Source of the DNA: Luteibacter jiangsuensis
GTDB lineage: Bacteria > Pseudomonadota > Gammaproteobacteria > Xanthomonadales > Rhodanobacteraceae
Length of the DNA: 64,000 bases
Direction of reading: 5' to 3'
Assembly: GCF_011742555.1 (NCBI RefSeq)
Contig: NZ_JAAQQR010000003.1
Span: 62,001-126,000, forward strand
Part shown: in pieces, positions 55,301 through 63,127 of the stretch
Position numbering within the stretch: position 1 is the stretch's first letter
Layout: each line of letters opens with the position of its first letter
Notes under the pieces: generated by a model
What the model saw: the letters and a program-made list of their open reading frames with translations, nothing else
What the model was told of the DNA's origin: nothing
Database searches by the model: none
Position numbers and translations under genes: made by a program

Positions 55301-55977
55301 ACGCCGAGGTTGCCGATGTACGCGTAAACGGAACCGTGTGCCACGCGCGCGAGGCCATCCTCGGCGGATGTCGCGGTAATGAACTGCACGTTCTGCGTTT
55401 CCGGCTCGAAACCGACGTCGCTGCCTTCGATCACCGCCACGCGCGACCCAGTGAGGTTGCCGATACCGTCTACGTAGGGCGCTTCCTGCCGCGTGACGAT
55501 CACCGAAGGATATTCGTTGTACTGACGGCTCAGGAGGAACCCGGATCCCAATGCGGTGTTCTGAGTGACCGACGCGAGCAAGTCCACCCGGCCCTGGTTG
55601 GCGAGCTTGAGGGTCTCCGGCCACGTGGCACTCGGCACGCGCTCCACCTTCAGGCCGAGCGAGGTGGTGATGTAGCGCAGATAGTCACCGGAGATACCGC
55701 TCGGATGACCATCGGCGTCGACGAAGGCGAACGGCTGCCAGTCGGGCGCGATCCCCAGGCGCAACGTCGGCAGCGAGGCCAGGTACGCCTTCTCGTCGTC
55801 CGTCAGCGGGATCTTGAGATCGAAACGTTCGTCGAACGCTTCCGCGTGCGGGTCGGATTCGACGGGCGTTGCGTGCAGAAGCGGCGTCGCCAAGGCGAGG
55901 AAGAGGGCAACCAGGCAAGGCACGATGACGCGCAGAGCGGGGGCCCTCACCCAGGACGACATGGTTCCCGAACTCAT
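52354..55977 (-). CDS. BvgS/EvgS-like hybrid sensor kinase
   Basis: The 1207-residue phosphorelay kinase has an N-terminal membrane/signal segment and then one periplasmic solute-binding (SBP_bac_3, Venus-flytrap) domain, about residues 50-300 (LRLGIAPDWQPFAFVDADG). A second membrane helix (HVIVPVAIVTLAFIAVLGVIIFF) and two PAS-like domains follow. HisKA has MSHEIRTPMSG (His 620), then HATPase with GGTGLGLAICRQ. The receiver has Asp 1025 in VITDCAMPVMDG, and HPt His 1159 lies in AAHRILGAARWF. BvgS has two flytraps; this has one. Shine-Dalgarno AGGGGG supports the start. Confidence 0.9.
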   Translation of the reverse strand: MSSGTMSSWVRAPALRVIVPCLVALFLALATPLLHATPVESDPHAEAFDERFDLKIPLTDDEKAYLASLPTLRLGIAPDWQPFAFVDADGHPSGISGDYLRYITTSLGLKVERVPSATWPETLKLANQGRVDLLASVTQNTALGSGFLLSRQYNEYPSVIVTRQEAPYVDGIGNLTGSRVAVIEGSDVGFEPETQNVQFITATSAEDGLARVAHGSVYAYIGNLGVVETLIRRNYPGVLRVAAPTGYSESLHFAVSSQYADLLPLIDRVLQAVSQDDHERIQNTWLSTRVQYKLPARTLWHVIVPVAIVTLAFIAVLGVIIFFLRREVRQRRWTERELRYQWQFQQMLMNTVPIPIFVKDLDNRYVAINPAYEETVGVRAVDLLGKTSLQASHVAKEGADRFNQLSEQVIATGEPAHGSLQYVSSRGETRDAMYWLRLCYADDKTPRAVLGASIDLTELRNIERREMELKLQLEELTKMLPAVTFQLRFTPHWGFTPIFVSEHARALVGLSPEQLVEEPRLFLERVPPADWRRVERALLEAVRGQSMRELEFPLRRADGDEAWVRLEAVSRPDTGSAHILSGYLIDVTYAKRQAESLAAAKHAAEEASRVKDTFLATMSHEIRTPMSGMIGVLDLMNRSALSADQQHLLDMARGSAGTLMRILNDILDFSKNQRGDLALEAIPFAMRELVDEVSGLFAPEMHRKGLRFDVEVRSEVAMRHVGDQHRVSQVLLNLVSNALKFTESGGVSIAVEGDETKGGSQRLRLKVRDTGIGIAQEDQDHLFVPFSQADASTSRRFGGTGLGLAICRQLAEAMDGTVTLHSRPGEGTEVVVEIALPVIRDTTRSKRAREAWLSIGDQAAQRALAEYLKALNVRIVTSADLVKASEEPLLVFRETRLALPLIERPLVVFEVSRDVEAPMLGMQGGDHRLSINPLRWAEIVAALRVADAEDSDGPALDSLSSDVNDGAKGMAFPGRVLVVEDQPINQELLLRQLAALHVTDCELAGNGQEALKALDKGHFPLVITDCAMPVMDGVELIRRIRAREAGGAPRAYLVALTANATDTQKTECMEAGVDEVLIKPVELEQLSSLLKRAVGPGSDKAQSTPSTTDAPPVHIPPGIPAEQMPALLARLREGFVDDMRKLRETYAHDNLTDAAAAAHRILGAARWFKLESIIDAAEGFEDAASEERGHEEALAELEAAVNAFLKG

Positions 55978-56075
55978 GGACACCCCCTGTTCGATGTATC
56001 GCTGCAGGCTACAAGAGCTTGATTCGCACAGGCAACCCGGCAATGGAACGGTTCGGGTTTCATAGGAGATGAGCG

Positions 56076-56118
56076 ATGGTCCGGGAAACCCGAGCGATCC
56101 TCCACGGGATTTGTCTCA
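56076..56118 (-). promoter_or_regulatory. TGAGACAARTCCC box promoter 7a (hybrid kinase gene)
   Basis: TGAGACAAATCCC is a perfect match, with GACCAT at the fixed -10 offset (56076-56081). It points at the kinase gene and gives a leader of about 92 nt. It implies autoregulation if the paired regulator binds here. Confidence 0.65.
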
Positions 56119-56144
56119 GGCGTACCTGATGCAGTTCGACACTG

Positions 56145-56187
56145 CGAGACAAATCCCATCGGAAGGAAGCGCCTGCTTCGTCAAGAT
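56145..56187 (+). promoter_or_regulatory. TGAGACAARTCCC box promoter 7b (adhesin-like gene)
   Basis: CGAGACAAATCCC (one mismatch) with CAAGAT at the fixed offset (56182-56187). With 7a it makes a 12-bp perfect inverted repeat (GGGATTTGTCTC at 56106-56117; GAGACAAATCCC at 56146-56157), serving two divergent genes. Confidence 0.62.
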
Positions 56188-56232
56188 GGCTCCCATCCAG
56201 GAAACGGCGATTCGCCGCGGGAGCCCATCACC

Positions 56233-57270
56233 ATGCGCAACACATGCATTACTCTTCGAATCTTCGCCTCGCTATTCCTGCTGGCGTGCGCTTTCGCGTC
56301 GTCGCACGCAACAGCGGCGACGACGTGCGACGCGGCGCCGTCCTCGAAGGGCTCGGATACCGGCACGTCGATCACGAGCTCCCGTCGAAGCTTCGGCGCG
56401 AGAGAGGTCATCACGCCGAATCTCGTCAACTTGAATTGGCTGCGTAGCGGCAACGGATCCACCGTCGTGACCGGAGGATTTCAATCGTGCTCTGAAGGCG
56501 GGGAAGACACAGGAACGTTGCAACTGGCGATAAACGGCACGCCGGATGGGCTTACGCTGATCGGAAATTCGCCTGCCATCACGTTCGACATCGGAAACCC
56601 CGACTATCTGGTAGCGATCGCCATCGAGGCGAGCAGTCAAGGCCGATCGGGCGGCTGGCAGTGGCTGAACAATCAATCGTTGACGTTTACCGCACCCCGC
56701 ATCAATGCAGGCGGCAGCATGGTCTTCAACACCCGCGCGATCCTTGTATCCAGTCACGCCCTGTCCCCGCCCGTCGACTTCCCATCCAGCGCAGATATCG
56801 GGATCACAATAAGCGGTACGGCCACCTACGGTGGCACCACCGTGCCCCTGTCGTCAGGGCCGCTCAAGATGCAACCGGTGACATTCGTGCCAGTTACCTG
56901 CGATTGGTCGCCTTCCGACACGGATGTGTCGTTCGGTGACATAAATATCCTCGGTCTCGAGACACAGCCAGTGACGAAGCCCTTCAACATTGCGGCGAAC
57001 GGCTGCAACGCGGAGAGCGTGAAAGTCAGCTTCAGCGCCGTTCCAAACATGGAAGACCCTACCCTGTTCGAAACATCCGACGAGCACCTCGGTCTGTATA
57101 TCCAGGATGACAACGGCACCATCGTGGCGCCCGGCAACACCCGCACCTGGCCGGTCAATAGCAGCATCAGCCATACGTTCACCGCGACGCTGAAGAAAAC
57201 AGGCACCGCACCGCTCACGCCGACGGATAGTGGAACGGCACAGATAAAGATGCTGATCGATTATCCCTGA
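56233..57270 (+). CDS. Two-domain fimbrial adhesin-like protein
   Basis: The 345-residue protein has a signal peptide (RIFASLFLLACAFASSHATA). The N-terminal domain (about residues 30-220) has Cys pairs (TTCDAA, QSCSEGG), and the C-terminal pilin-like domain starts near VTFVPVTCDWSPSDTDVSFGD with its partner in AANGCNAESV and the ending AQIKMLIDYP. The two-domain plan resembles chaperone-usher tip adhesins such as FimH, although no family is certain. It carries its own box promoter, separate from the fimbrial operon 9 kb away. It could be the tip subunit of that fimbria (inference). Confidence 0.68.
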   Translation: MRNTCITLRIFASLFLLACAFASSHATAATTCDAAPSSKGSDTGTSITSSRRSFGAREVITPNLVNLNWLRSGNGSTVVTGGFQSCSEGGEDTGTLQLAINGTPDGLTLIGNSPAITFDIGNPDYLVAIAIEASSQGRSGGWQWLNNQSLTFTAPRINAGGSMVFNTRAILVSSHALSPPVDFPSSADIGITISGTATYGGTTVPLSSGPLKMQPVTFVPVTCDWSPSDTDVSFGDINILGLETQPVTKPFNIAANGCNAESVKVSFSAVPNMEDPTLFETSDEHLGLYIQDDNGTIVAPGNTRTWPVNSSISHTFTATLKKTGTAPLTPTDSGTAQIKMLIDYP

Positions 57271-57400
57271 AGTCCGCCGCGTTCGCCGCGGTGTCAGAAC
57301 GACAGTGCGCCACACATGAACACACCTGGCGAACTGCTGCCACGGCCGTCGGCCAGGCAACGGAAGGAAAAGTCCACACGCCGGGTTTCGATCTCAATCA

Positions 57401-57443
57401 TGAGACAAATCGAATCGTATCGGCGCCCGCGACCGGATGTAAT
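57401..57443 (+). promoter_or_regulatory. TGAGACAARTCCC box promoter 8 (type IVb pilus cluster)
   Basis: TGAGACAAATCGA (two mismatches, both at the end) with TGTAAT at the fixed offset (57438-57443), five of six to TATAAT. Predicted leader about 50 nt to the pilS GTG. Confidence 0.62.
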
Positions 57444-57499
57444 TCAACTGCTTTGGTCTTACTGAGGCAATCAATCAACCAATCAATGGAGTCTGCAAA

Positions 57500-58036
57500 G
57501 TGGAAATCAACAAGTCAAAGCGTCGCTTCGACAGCCAGAAGGGTTTCACCCTGATCGAGGCCCTCGTCGTGATGATCGTGGGTATCGTGATCCTGGCCGC
57601 GGCGGCCGCCGGCATCGGCAAGCTGTTCCGTACGTCGGAAATATCGACCGAAGCGGCGAACATCACCCAGATGGCGGCCAACCTGCGGTCGCTGAAGAAC
57701 GGTGCGAATGGCTACACGGGCCTCGATACGAAGCTCGCAGTCCAGTACAAGGCCGTGCCCGCCAACATGTCGCAGACCAGCGCTGGCGTGGTCAAGAACA
57801 GCTGGAACGGCGACGTGACCATCGGTGAGACGACGACTCACCAGGAATACACCATCGAGTACGCGAACGTTCCGGACGACGCCTGCATGCAGTTGGTGCA
57901 GAAGCTCGCCAATGCCGGTTGGTCGAAGGTCGAGGCAGGCGGCAAGACGCTCACTCCGACCTCGTCGCTGTCCGACATCCAGGCCGGCTGCACCGACCCC
58001 ACGGCCAACGCCATCACCTTCACCTCCGCCAACTGA
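57500..58036 (+). CDS. pilS: Type IVb major pilin (PilS family)
   Basis: The 178-residue prepilin has a 15-residue leader ending KG and then FTLIEALVVMIVGIVILAAAAAGIG, the class III N-terminal helix with Glu at +5. The globular domain has two C-terminal cysteines (DDACMQ, QAGCTD) that would form the D-loop disulfide, as in R64-type and TcpA-like pilins. It starts with GTG; AATGGAG lies about eight bases upstream. It is first in the pilus cluster. Confidence 0.88.
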   Translation: MEINKSKRRFDSQKGFTLIEALVVMIVGIVILAAAAAGIGKLFRTSEISTEAANITQMAANLRSLKNGANGYTGLDTKLAVQYKAVPANMSQTSAGVVKNSWNGDVTIGETTTHQEYTIEYANVPDDACMQLVQKLANAGWSKVEAGGKTLTPTSSLSDIQAGCTDPTANAITFTSAN

Positions 58037-58104
58037 TCCCGCGGACCGACGGCGCGGGCAGTCATGTCCGCGCCGCTCCCGGGTCCTTTACGAAGAGCCT
58101 TTCC

Positions 58105-58893
58105 ATGATCTCCAGCCCGACGACATCGCCATGGTGGACCACCGCCTTCGCAGGGTTCGTGGGTCTGTGCGTGGGAAGCTTCCTAAACGTGGTCATCCAT
58201 CGGCTTCCGCCGCTGCTGTTTGCCCGCGCTGCCGATGAAACGGTTACCGAAGGGCTCTGTTTCTCGCGATCGCGGTGCAATGCGTGCCGCACCGCTATCG
58301 CAGCACGCGACAACATTCCGCTGCTCAGCTACGTGTTACTTCGGGGGCGTTGTCGTCGGTGTCATGCGCGGATTTCCCTGCGTTACCCCATCGTCGAAGG
58401 ATCGGTAGCGCTGCTTTTCGGTTACCTCGCTGCCGCGAAGGGCCTGAGCTACACGACCGTCGGGCTGGGGGCGCTGTTCGCCTGCCTCGTCGTCCTGGCG
58501 GCCATCGACCTGGACCACATGTTGCTGCCGGACGTCATCACGCTTCCGCTGCTGGCAGCAGGTTTGGCATTCAATGCGGGCCCGGGCCTGGTGGCCTTCC
58601 CGGCCGCGGCCGTCGGTGCGGCGATGGGACTGCTATTCCTGTGGGCCGTGGCGCTGGTGGCGAAACGGCTGGCCGGCCGTGAAGCCCTCGGCTTTGGCGA
58701 TGCGAAGTTGCTGGCAGCCGTGGGCGCGTGGCTCGGCTTCGCGTGCATCGTGCCGACGGTGCTCATCGCCATCGTCGTTACATCCGCAGCCATGCTGGGT
58801 GCACGCTCCTGCCCGCGTCTGCGTCACACGTCGCCCATGCCATTCGGACCCGGCCTCGCCCTCGGCGCCGTCCTGGTGGCGCTCTACACATGA
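58105..58893 (+). CDS. pilU: Prepilin leader peptidase/methyltransferase
   Basis: The 262-residue aspartyl protease cleaves the prepilin leader after Gly and methylates the new N terminus. It has about eight membrane helices. The cytoplasmic zinc-binding CxxC pairs are present (RCNACRTA; RCRRCHA). Catalytic aspartates are in AIDLDHMLLPDVIT and GFGDAKLLAAVGAWLG. It probably serves PilS and PilV of this cluster. The symbol follows the R64 thin-pilus naming. The start at 58105 gives the correct first membrane segment. Confidence 0.9.
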   Translation: MISSPTTSPWWTTAFAGFVGLCVGSFLNVVIHRLPPLLFARAADETVTEGLCFSRSRCNACRTAIAARDNIPLLSYVLLRGRCRRCHARISLRYPIVEGSVALLFGYLAAAKGLSYTTVGLGALFACLVVLAAIDLDHMLLPDVITLPLLAAGLAFNAGPGLVAFPAAAVGAAMGLLFLWAVALVAKRLAGREALGFGDAKLLAAVGAWLGFACIVPTVLIAIVVTSAAMLGARSCPRLRHTSPMPFGPGLALGAVLVALYT

Positions 58894-58896
58894 GAC

Positions 58897-60435
58897 ATGA
58901 CTATGCAGTGCATGAATACAACTTATGGACGATCTGCACGAGGCTTCACCCTGGTTGAGGTGATCGTCGCGCTCATCGTGCTCACCTCAATGCTCGCTGT
59001 CGGCGCCGTGTTCCTGGCGCGGCACGATGACCAGGTGGCGAACGAAACCGTGGCTGGACAGATGAAGCGACTGGGCGACGCCGTGTCGCACTACGTAGAC
59101 GATAATTACGCATCGCTGACCGGGGGCGCGGGCACTGCATCGATCAACTGGGTAGACGTCAAGCCTTACCTTCCCGCGGGCATCGATCAGAACACGGTCA
59201 ACCCATTCGGCACGCGTTATGACGGCGCCCTCCGCGTCGTGACCATGCCCGGTGGCAAGAAGCGCGTGGACGCACTGATTTATACGGTACCTGTGGCTGG
59301 TGCCACTCAACCTGATGTGGCGACCCACTCCATGAAGGTGGCGCAGATCATCGGTGCGGGTGGCCTGTACCTGGATCACGACAGCCGCAATCCAGGCGCC
59401 GGCGCGAAGTACTGGGGCAGCTACGGAGAGATCGCCGATCAGGCCAGCATGGGCGGTTTCTTCGGCACCGCGCCCACTGCCATCGGCCAGATCTTCTATG
59501 CGCCCTTCATGCGCGATACCTCCACCTACGGCCCGGGCACGCTCGCCGGCGACCTGCTCCATCGCAAGGCCACTGCCGGTCATCCGGAGTGGAACCGCAT
59601 GGAGACCGACATCGACATGAACAGCCACGAACTCAACAAGGTGGACACCATGGCGATGCAGGGTACCGGTGTGATCAGCGGCGTGAATCGCGTGGAGTTC
59701 GGTGGCGGTACGCATTCGTACATTACCCAGAGCACGACCGGTGACATCGTGGCGACACCCGCGGGCATGCCCGGCAGGCCTGGCACGTTTATCGTGAGCG
59801 ACGGCGCCGGGGGTACTGGCGCAGTGCTCGCGAAGAGCGTGCATGCGGAGGCCGGTGTTCTTTCCGATACCGACGTCGAGGCGACGAACGATGTGGTCGC
59901 CGGAAACGATCTGTTCATCGGCAAGCACGACAAGGTCGCAGGCGCGACCTGCCCAAACCTCGGCCACGTCGGCATGGACCGCGACGGCGACGTCATGATC
60001 TGTAAGGACGATGGCGCAGGCCTCGTGTGGAACAGCGTCTTGACCCAGAAGCAGTTCGATCATCCGTACGGCGGCGGCATGGCGTGGTATGGCTCGAGCG
60101 GAGGGGACTCCAGCTTCGGACAGACGAAGGGAAATACCCAGCCGATGGAGAACCCGCTGGACGTGCCGATCTTCGTCACCGCCGCTACGGGCGGAGTTTC
60201 GGACAAGTGGCACGCACGGTGCGCGATCTTTGTCTATGAGGCCAATTCGTCAGGCAACACGCCCGATGGCGCCTGGCCGATCGCCCTTCAGCAGGTCGGC
60301 ATGCATAACACATCCTATTCATCCGGTTTCCTTCGCATGGATACCTGCAGCACCAGCTTCATGGCCCGTCCGCACGCGCGTTACAACATCACAACGCTCA
60401 ACTCGACGGGCATCAACTTCGCATACACGTACTGA
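58897..60435 (+). CDS. pilV: PilV-like minor pilin/tip protein
   Basis: The 512-residue protein has a prepilin N terminus with leader ending RG before FTLVEVIVALIVLTSMLAVGAVFL (Glu at +5). The constant region (YVDDNYASLTGG, INWVDVKPYLPAGI) resembles R64 PilV, and the long C-terminal part ends GINFAYTY. In R64 the 3' end is switched by a shufflon. I see no recombinase gene and no repeated 3' cassettes in the window, so this copy looks fixed. Alternative starts are 58903 and 58912. It may be the tip adhesin of the pilus. Confidence 0.75.
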   Translation: MTMQCMNTTYGRSARGFTLVEVIVALIVLTSMLAVGAVFLARHDDQVANETVAGQMKRLGDAVSHYVDDNYASLTGGAGTASINWVDVKPYLPAGIDQNTVNPFGTRYDGALRVVTMPGGKKRVDALIYTVPVAGATQPDVATHSMKVAQIIGAGGLYLDHDSRNPGAGAKYWGSYGEIADQASMGGFFGTAPTAIGQIFYAPFMRDTSTYGPGTLAGDLLHRKATAGHPEWNRMETDIDMNSHELNKVDTMAMQGTGVISGVNRVEFGGGTHSYITQSTTGDIVATPAGMPGRPGTFIVSDGAGGTGAVLAKSVHAEAGVLSDTDVEATNDVVAGNDLFIGKHDKVAGATCPNLGHVGMDRDGDVMICKDDGAGLVWNSVLTQKQFDHPYGGGMAWYGSSGGDSSFGQTKGNTQPMENPLDVPIFVTAATGGVSDKWHARCAIFVYEANSSGNTPDGAWPIALQQVGMHNTSYSSGFLRMDTCSTSFMARPHARYNITTLNSTGINFAYTY

Positions 60436-60456
60436 GCCGAACCCAGGAGAACGGCC

Positions 60457-60972
60457 ATGTGGCCCCTAGCTATCGTCCTCGTCATCGCCTTGTATTTCAT
60501 GCACATCGTCACCGGTGTGTCGTCGAATGAGCAACACATCCAGAACGTTCGTGAAAGTGAAGGCGCCGCGTCGCTCTTTCGCAGCTACGACGCTGCCGGT
60601 GCGTCGATGATTGCGGCGAACCCTGCGTTGTCCGGAGCGATCGACAGTGCGCATATGAACAGTGCGCTGCGCGATGTGCACATGGACTGGGCCGGCACCG
60701 CCGGGTGGTGCGACCGCGGTGTCGTCAACTGTAGCTGGGGCGCGATCGCCGACAGCGGACAGTTCTACGTTTACCGCAACGATCTTAGCGAGGGTACCTT
60801 GCTGAGGAGCGTTTATCGCGACTTGCTGACATGGACGTCCGCACCCGATCAACTTGGCTTCAAGCGGGGCAGCAACCTGCTCGGCGCCGACGGCATACCC
60901 CTTCGCGGACGAACGTTGCCCTCCTCGGTTCAGAGCACGGTGCCCGACGGCGCATTGCTGAAGATCCTCTGA
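60457..60972 (+). CDS. pilM: PilM-family type IVb pilus protein
   Basis: The 171-residue protein has an N-terminal membrane helix (LAIVLVIALYFMHIVTG) and a periplasmic body with a Cys pair (GWCDRGVVNCSWG). Size, topology and position between pilV and the pilL/pilN genes match R64-type PilM; direct sequence support is moderate. AGGAG precedes the ATG. Its role in R64 pilus biogenesis is not well defined. Confidence 0.62.
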   Translation: MWPLAIVLVIALYFMHIVTGVSSNEQHIQNVRESEGAASLFRSYDAAGASMIAANPALSGAIDSAHMNSALRDVHMDWAGTAGWCDRGVVNCSWGAIADSGQFYVYRNDLSEGTLLRSVYRDLLTWTSAPDQLGFKRGSNLLGADGIPLRGRTLPSSVQSTVPDGALLKIL

Positions 60973-61061
60973 TCGACCACCGCCGACGTACCCAACCTGC
61001 CGCATGCGTGCGGCGGGCCAGGCTTCGACGGCCCGAAGAATCCCCAAAGGAACCCACGACG

Positions 61062-61439
61062 ATGAAAAACCCGATGATTTACGCCCTGGCGGCGGTGGCC
61101 TGTGCGATGAGCGCCTGCGCCTGCGCAGCTACCTCGACCAACGATCCCACCGAGCCGCCGACGGCCCCGACGACGGCCGCGCATCCCGCGAGCGTCTGGC
61201 AGGCCGTACCCGGCCAGAGTCTGCGCCAGGTCGCCAAGACCTGGGCTTCCCGTGCCGGCTACGAAGTCGTCTGGGACGCAGGCTTCGACTACCCCGTTCG
61301 CGCAAGCCTGCGCATGGACGGTGACTTCATCAACGCCATCACCGGCTTGTTCGACGCGTATGCCGCGGCCGATCGCCCGCTGTCGGTGGACATCTACAAG
61401 GAACAGAAGCTCGTGCACGTGCAGGCACGGGGAGAATGA
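61062..61439 (+). CDS. pilL: PilL/TcpQ-type pilus assembly lipoprotein
   Basis: The 125-residue protein has a signal peptide with a possible lipobox (ACAMSAC) and a C-terminal domain of TcpQ/PilL-like type: PGQSLRQVAKTWASRAGYEVVWDAGFDYPVRASLRMDGDF. It would guide the secretin to the outer membrane. It is much shorter than R64 PilL, so it is a minimal version. Its end overlaps the secretin gene start by 4 bases (ATGA). Confidence 0.7.
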   Translation: MKNPMIYALAAVACAMSACACAATSTNDPTEPPTAPTTAAHPASVWQAVPGQSLRQVAKTWASRAGYEVVWDAGFDYPVRASLRMDGDFINAITGLFDAYAAADRPLSVDIYKEQKLVHVQARGE

Positions 61440-63124
61440 CCATGACCACGATTCGTACGCTCGTCCGGCTCACCATGGCCGCTTCCATCGCCGTCGCGCT
61501 CAGCGGCTGCGCCACCTCCGCCCTGCGCAGTGCCGAGCGCACGAACGACCAGGACATGTCCCTCGCGGGTGCGCAGGTTGCCACCATGCGTGCCATACAG
61601 GCTCCCACGGTGCGCGTGCACGAGCATGGCTACTGGGTAGCCAAGGAATCGCAACCGCTGTCCGCGGCGCCGGAAACGGTCTCCTGCGACCTCACGATGT
61701 TCGAGGCCAGCCCGGTCACGCTAAGCCAGTTCGCCGACAAGGTGTCGCGCATCTGCAAGATTCCGGTGCATGTGAGCGCCGATGCATTGCACGTGCCGCA
61801 AGCTTCGGGCAAGGGTGGCGATGACAACGTCGCCGGACACACCGTGATCCTCGGGCCGCCGCAAGCGAGTGCAAACAATGCGCCGGAAGAACCGCGGGTG
61901 TCGCTCAACTGGCAGGGTTCCCTCGTCGGCTTGCTCGATTCCGTGGGCGCGCAGCTTGACCTGCACTGGCGTGTGCGCAACGGCGCGGTACATATCTTCC
62001 GCACCGAAACGCGCACCTTCCAGATCTATGCGCTTCCGGGCACGGACGCGCTGTCGAGCAGTGTCACGACGAGCACGATGTCGTCGATGGGCATCGGTGG
62101 CGGCTCGAGTGGTGGTGGCGGCAGCGGTGGAGATTCGGGCGCTTCGGCGGGTGCGTCCCCGGGCGGTGGTGCCGGCGGTGCCGGTGGCAGCGGTGGCGGC
62201 GTCAGCGGCCAGGCAGGCAGCGCGCAGTCGGTGGCGACCACGCTCACCAGCTCGGTGATGGACGACGTGTCCAACGCCGTATCCGGCATGCTCACGCCGG
62301 GCCAGAGCAAGTTCACCCTGTCGAAGGCCACGGCTTCGATCACGGTGACCGATTCCCCTGACGTACTGGACCGCATCGCCTCGTATATCGACCACGAGAA
62401 CAAGCTGTTGACCACGCAGGTGGTCCTGAACGTAAAGATCCTGAATATCACGTTCGACCGCACCGACCAGTACGGCGTGGACTGGAACCTCGCCTACAAC
62501 AGCGCCCGTGCCGGCTCGATCGGCACGGCAGCGACCGACGTGAAAGGCAACACGGCCAACGTCCACATTCTCAAGGGCCCGTTCAAGGACTCGTCGCTGC
62601 TGATCAAGGCCTTGTCCGAGCAGGGTAAGGTGTCCGTCGTGACGCAACCTTCGGTGACCACGCTCAACCTTCAGGCGGTTCCCATGCAGGTGGCCACGCA
62701 GAAGGCTTATATCGCCTCGGTCAGCAACACCGCGGTTGCTCAGGTCGGTACGTCGACGGGTATCCAGCCCGGCACGGTGACCACCGGCTTCAACATGATG
62801 CTGCTGCCATACGCCATGGCCGACAACCAGCTGCTGCTCCAGTACAACATCAGCCTGAGCGACCTGGCGGACCTGGTCACCATGGGTGACAAGGATTCGC
62901 CCACCTCTATCCAGCTGCCTACCGTGGACCTGCGTGCATTCGCGCAGAAGGTGCGCCTGCGTTCGGGCGAGACTTTGGCGCTGTCGGGTTTTGAACAAAA
63001 TACTGACGACAGCCAGCGCTCCGGTGTGGGCAGCCCGAACAACCAGTTCCTCGGCGGTAGCCGCAAGGCGGTGAAGAACCACAGCGTGATCGTGATCCTC
63101 ATCACGCCGGTCGTGGCGAGCTGA
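61436..63124 (+). CDS. pilN: Type IVb pilus secretin PilN
   Basis: The 562-residue secretin has a lipoprotein signal peptide (IAVALSGC lipobox). An N0/N1-like periplasmic part follows. A Gly/Ser-rich linker of about 45 residues comes before the secretin domain, which has VVLNVKILNITFDRTDQYGVDW and then VRLRSGETLALSGFEQNTDD. It ends NHSVIVILITPVVAS. This is the BfpB/PilN type that forms the outer-membrane pore. It overlaps pilL by four bases (ATGA), implying translational coupling. Confidence 0.9.
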   Translation: MTMTTIRTLVRLTMAASIAVALSGCATSALRSAERTNDQDMSLAGAQVATMRAIQAPTVRVHEHGYWVAKESQPLSAAPETVSCDLTMFEASPVTLSQFADKVSRICKIPVHVSADALHVPQASGKGGDDNVAGHTVILGPPQASANNAPEEPRVSLNWQGSLVGLLDSVGAQLDLHWRVRNGAVHIFRTETRTFQIYALPGTDALSSSVTTSTMSSMGIGGGSSGGGGSGGDSGASAGASPGGGAGGAGGSGGGVSGQAGSAQSVATTLTSSVMDDVSNAVSGMLTPGQSKFTLSKATASITVTDSPDVLDRIASYIDHENKLLTTQVVLNVKILNITFDRTDQYGVDWNLAYNSARAGSIGTAATDVKGNTANVHILKGPFKDSSLLIKALSEQGKVSVVTQPSVTTLNLQAVPMQVATQKAYIASVSNTAVAQVGTSTGIQPGTVTTGFNMMLLPYAMADNQLLLQYNISLSDLADLVTMGDKDSPTSIQLPTVDLRAFAQKVRLRSGETLALSGFEQNTDDSQRSGVGSPNNQFLGGSRKAVKNHSVIVILITPVVAS

Positions 63125-63127
63125 GCC

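Noticed and set aside
58891-58901. TGAGACATGAC as a further box, with GACGAT at the same offset
   Set aside because: It overlaps the pilU stop and pilV start, so transcription would begin inside pilV after the prepilin leader. Two mismatches. Probably coincidence.
58897-60435. Shufflon in pilV
   Set aside because: No inverted repeat cassettes or recombinase gene could be seen around the pilV 3' end.
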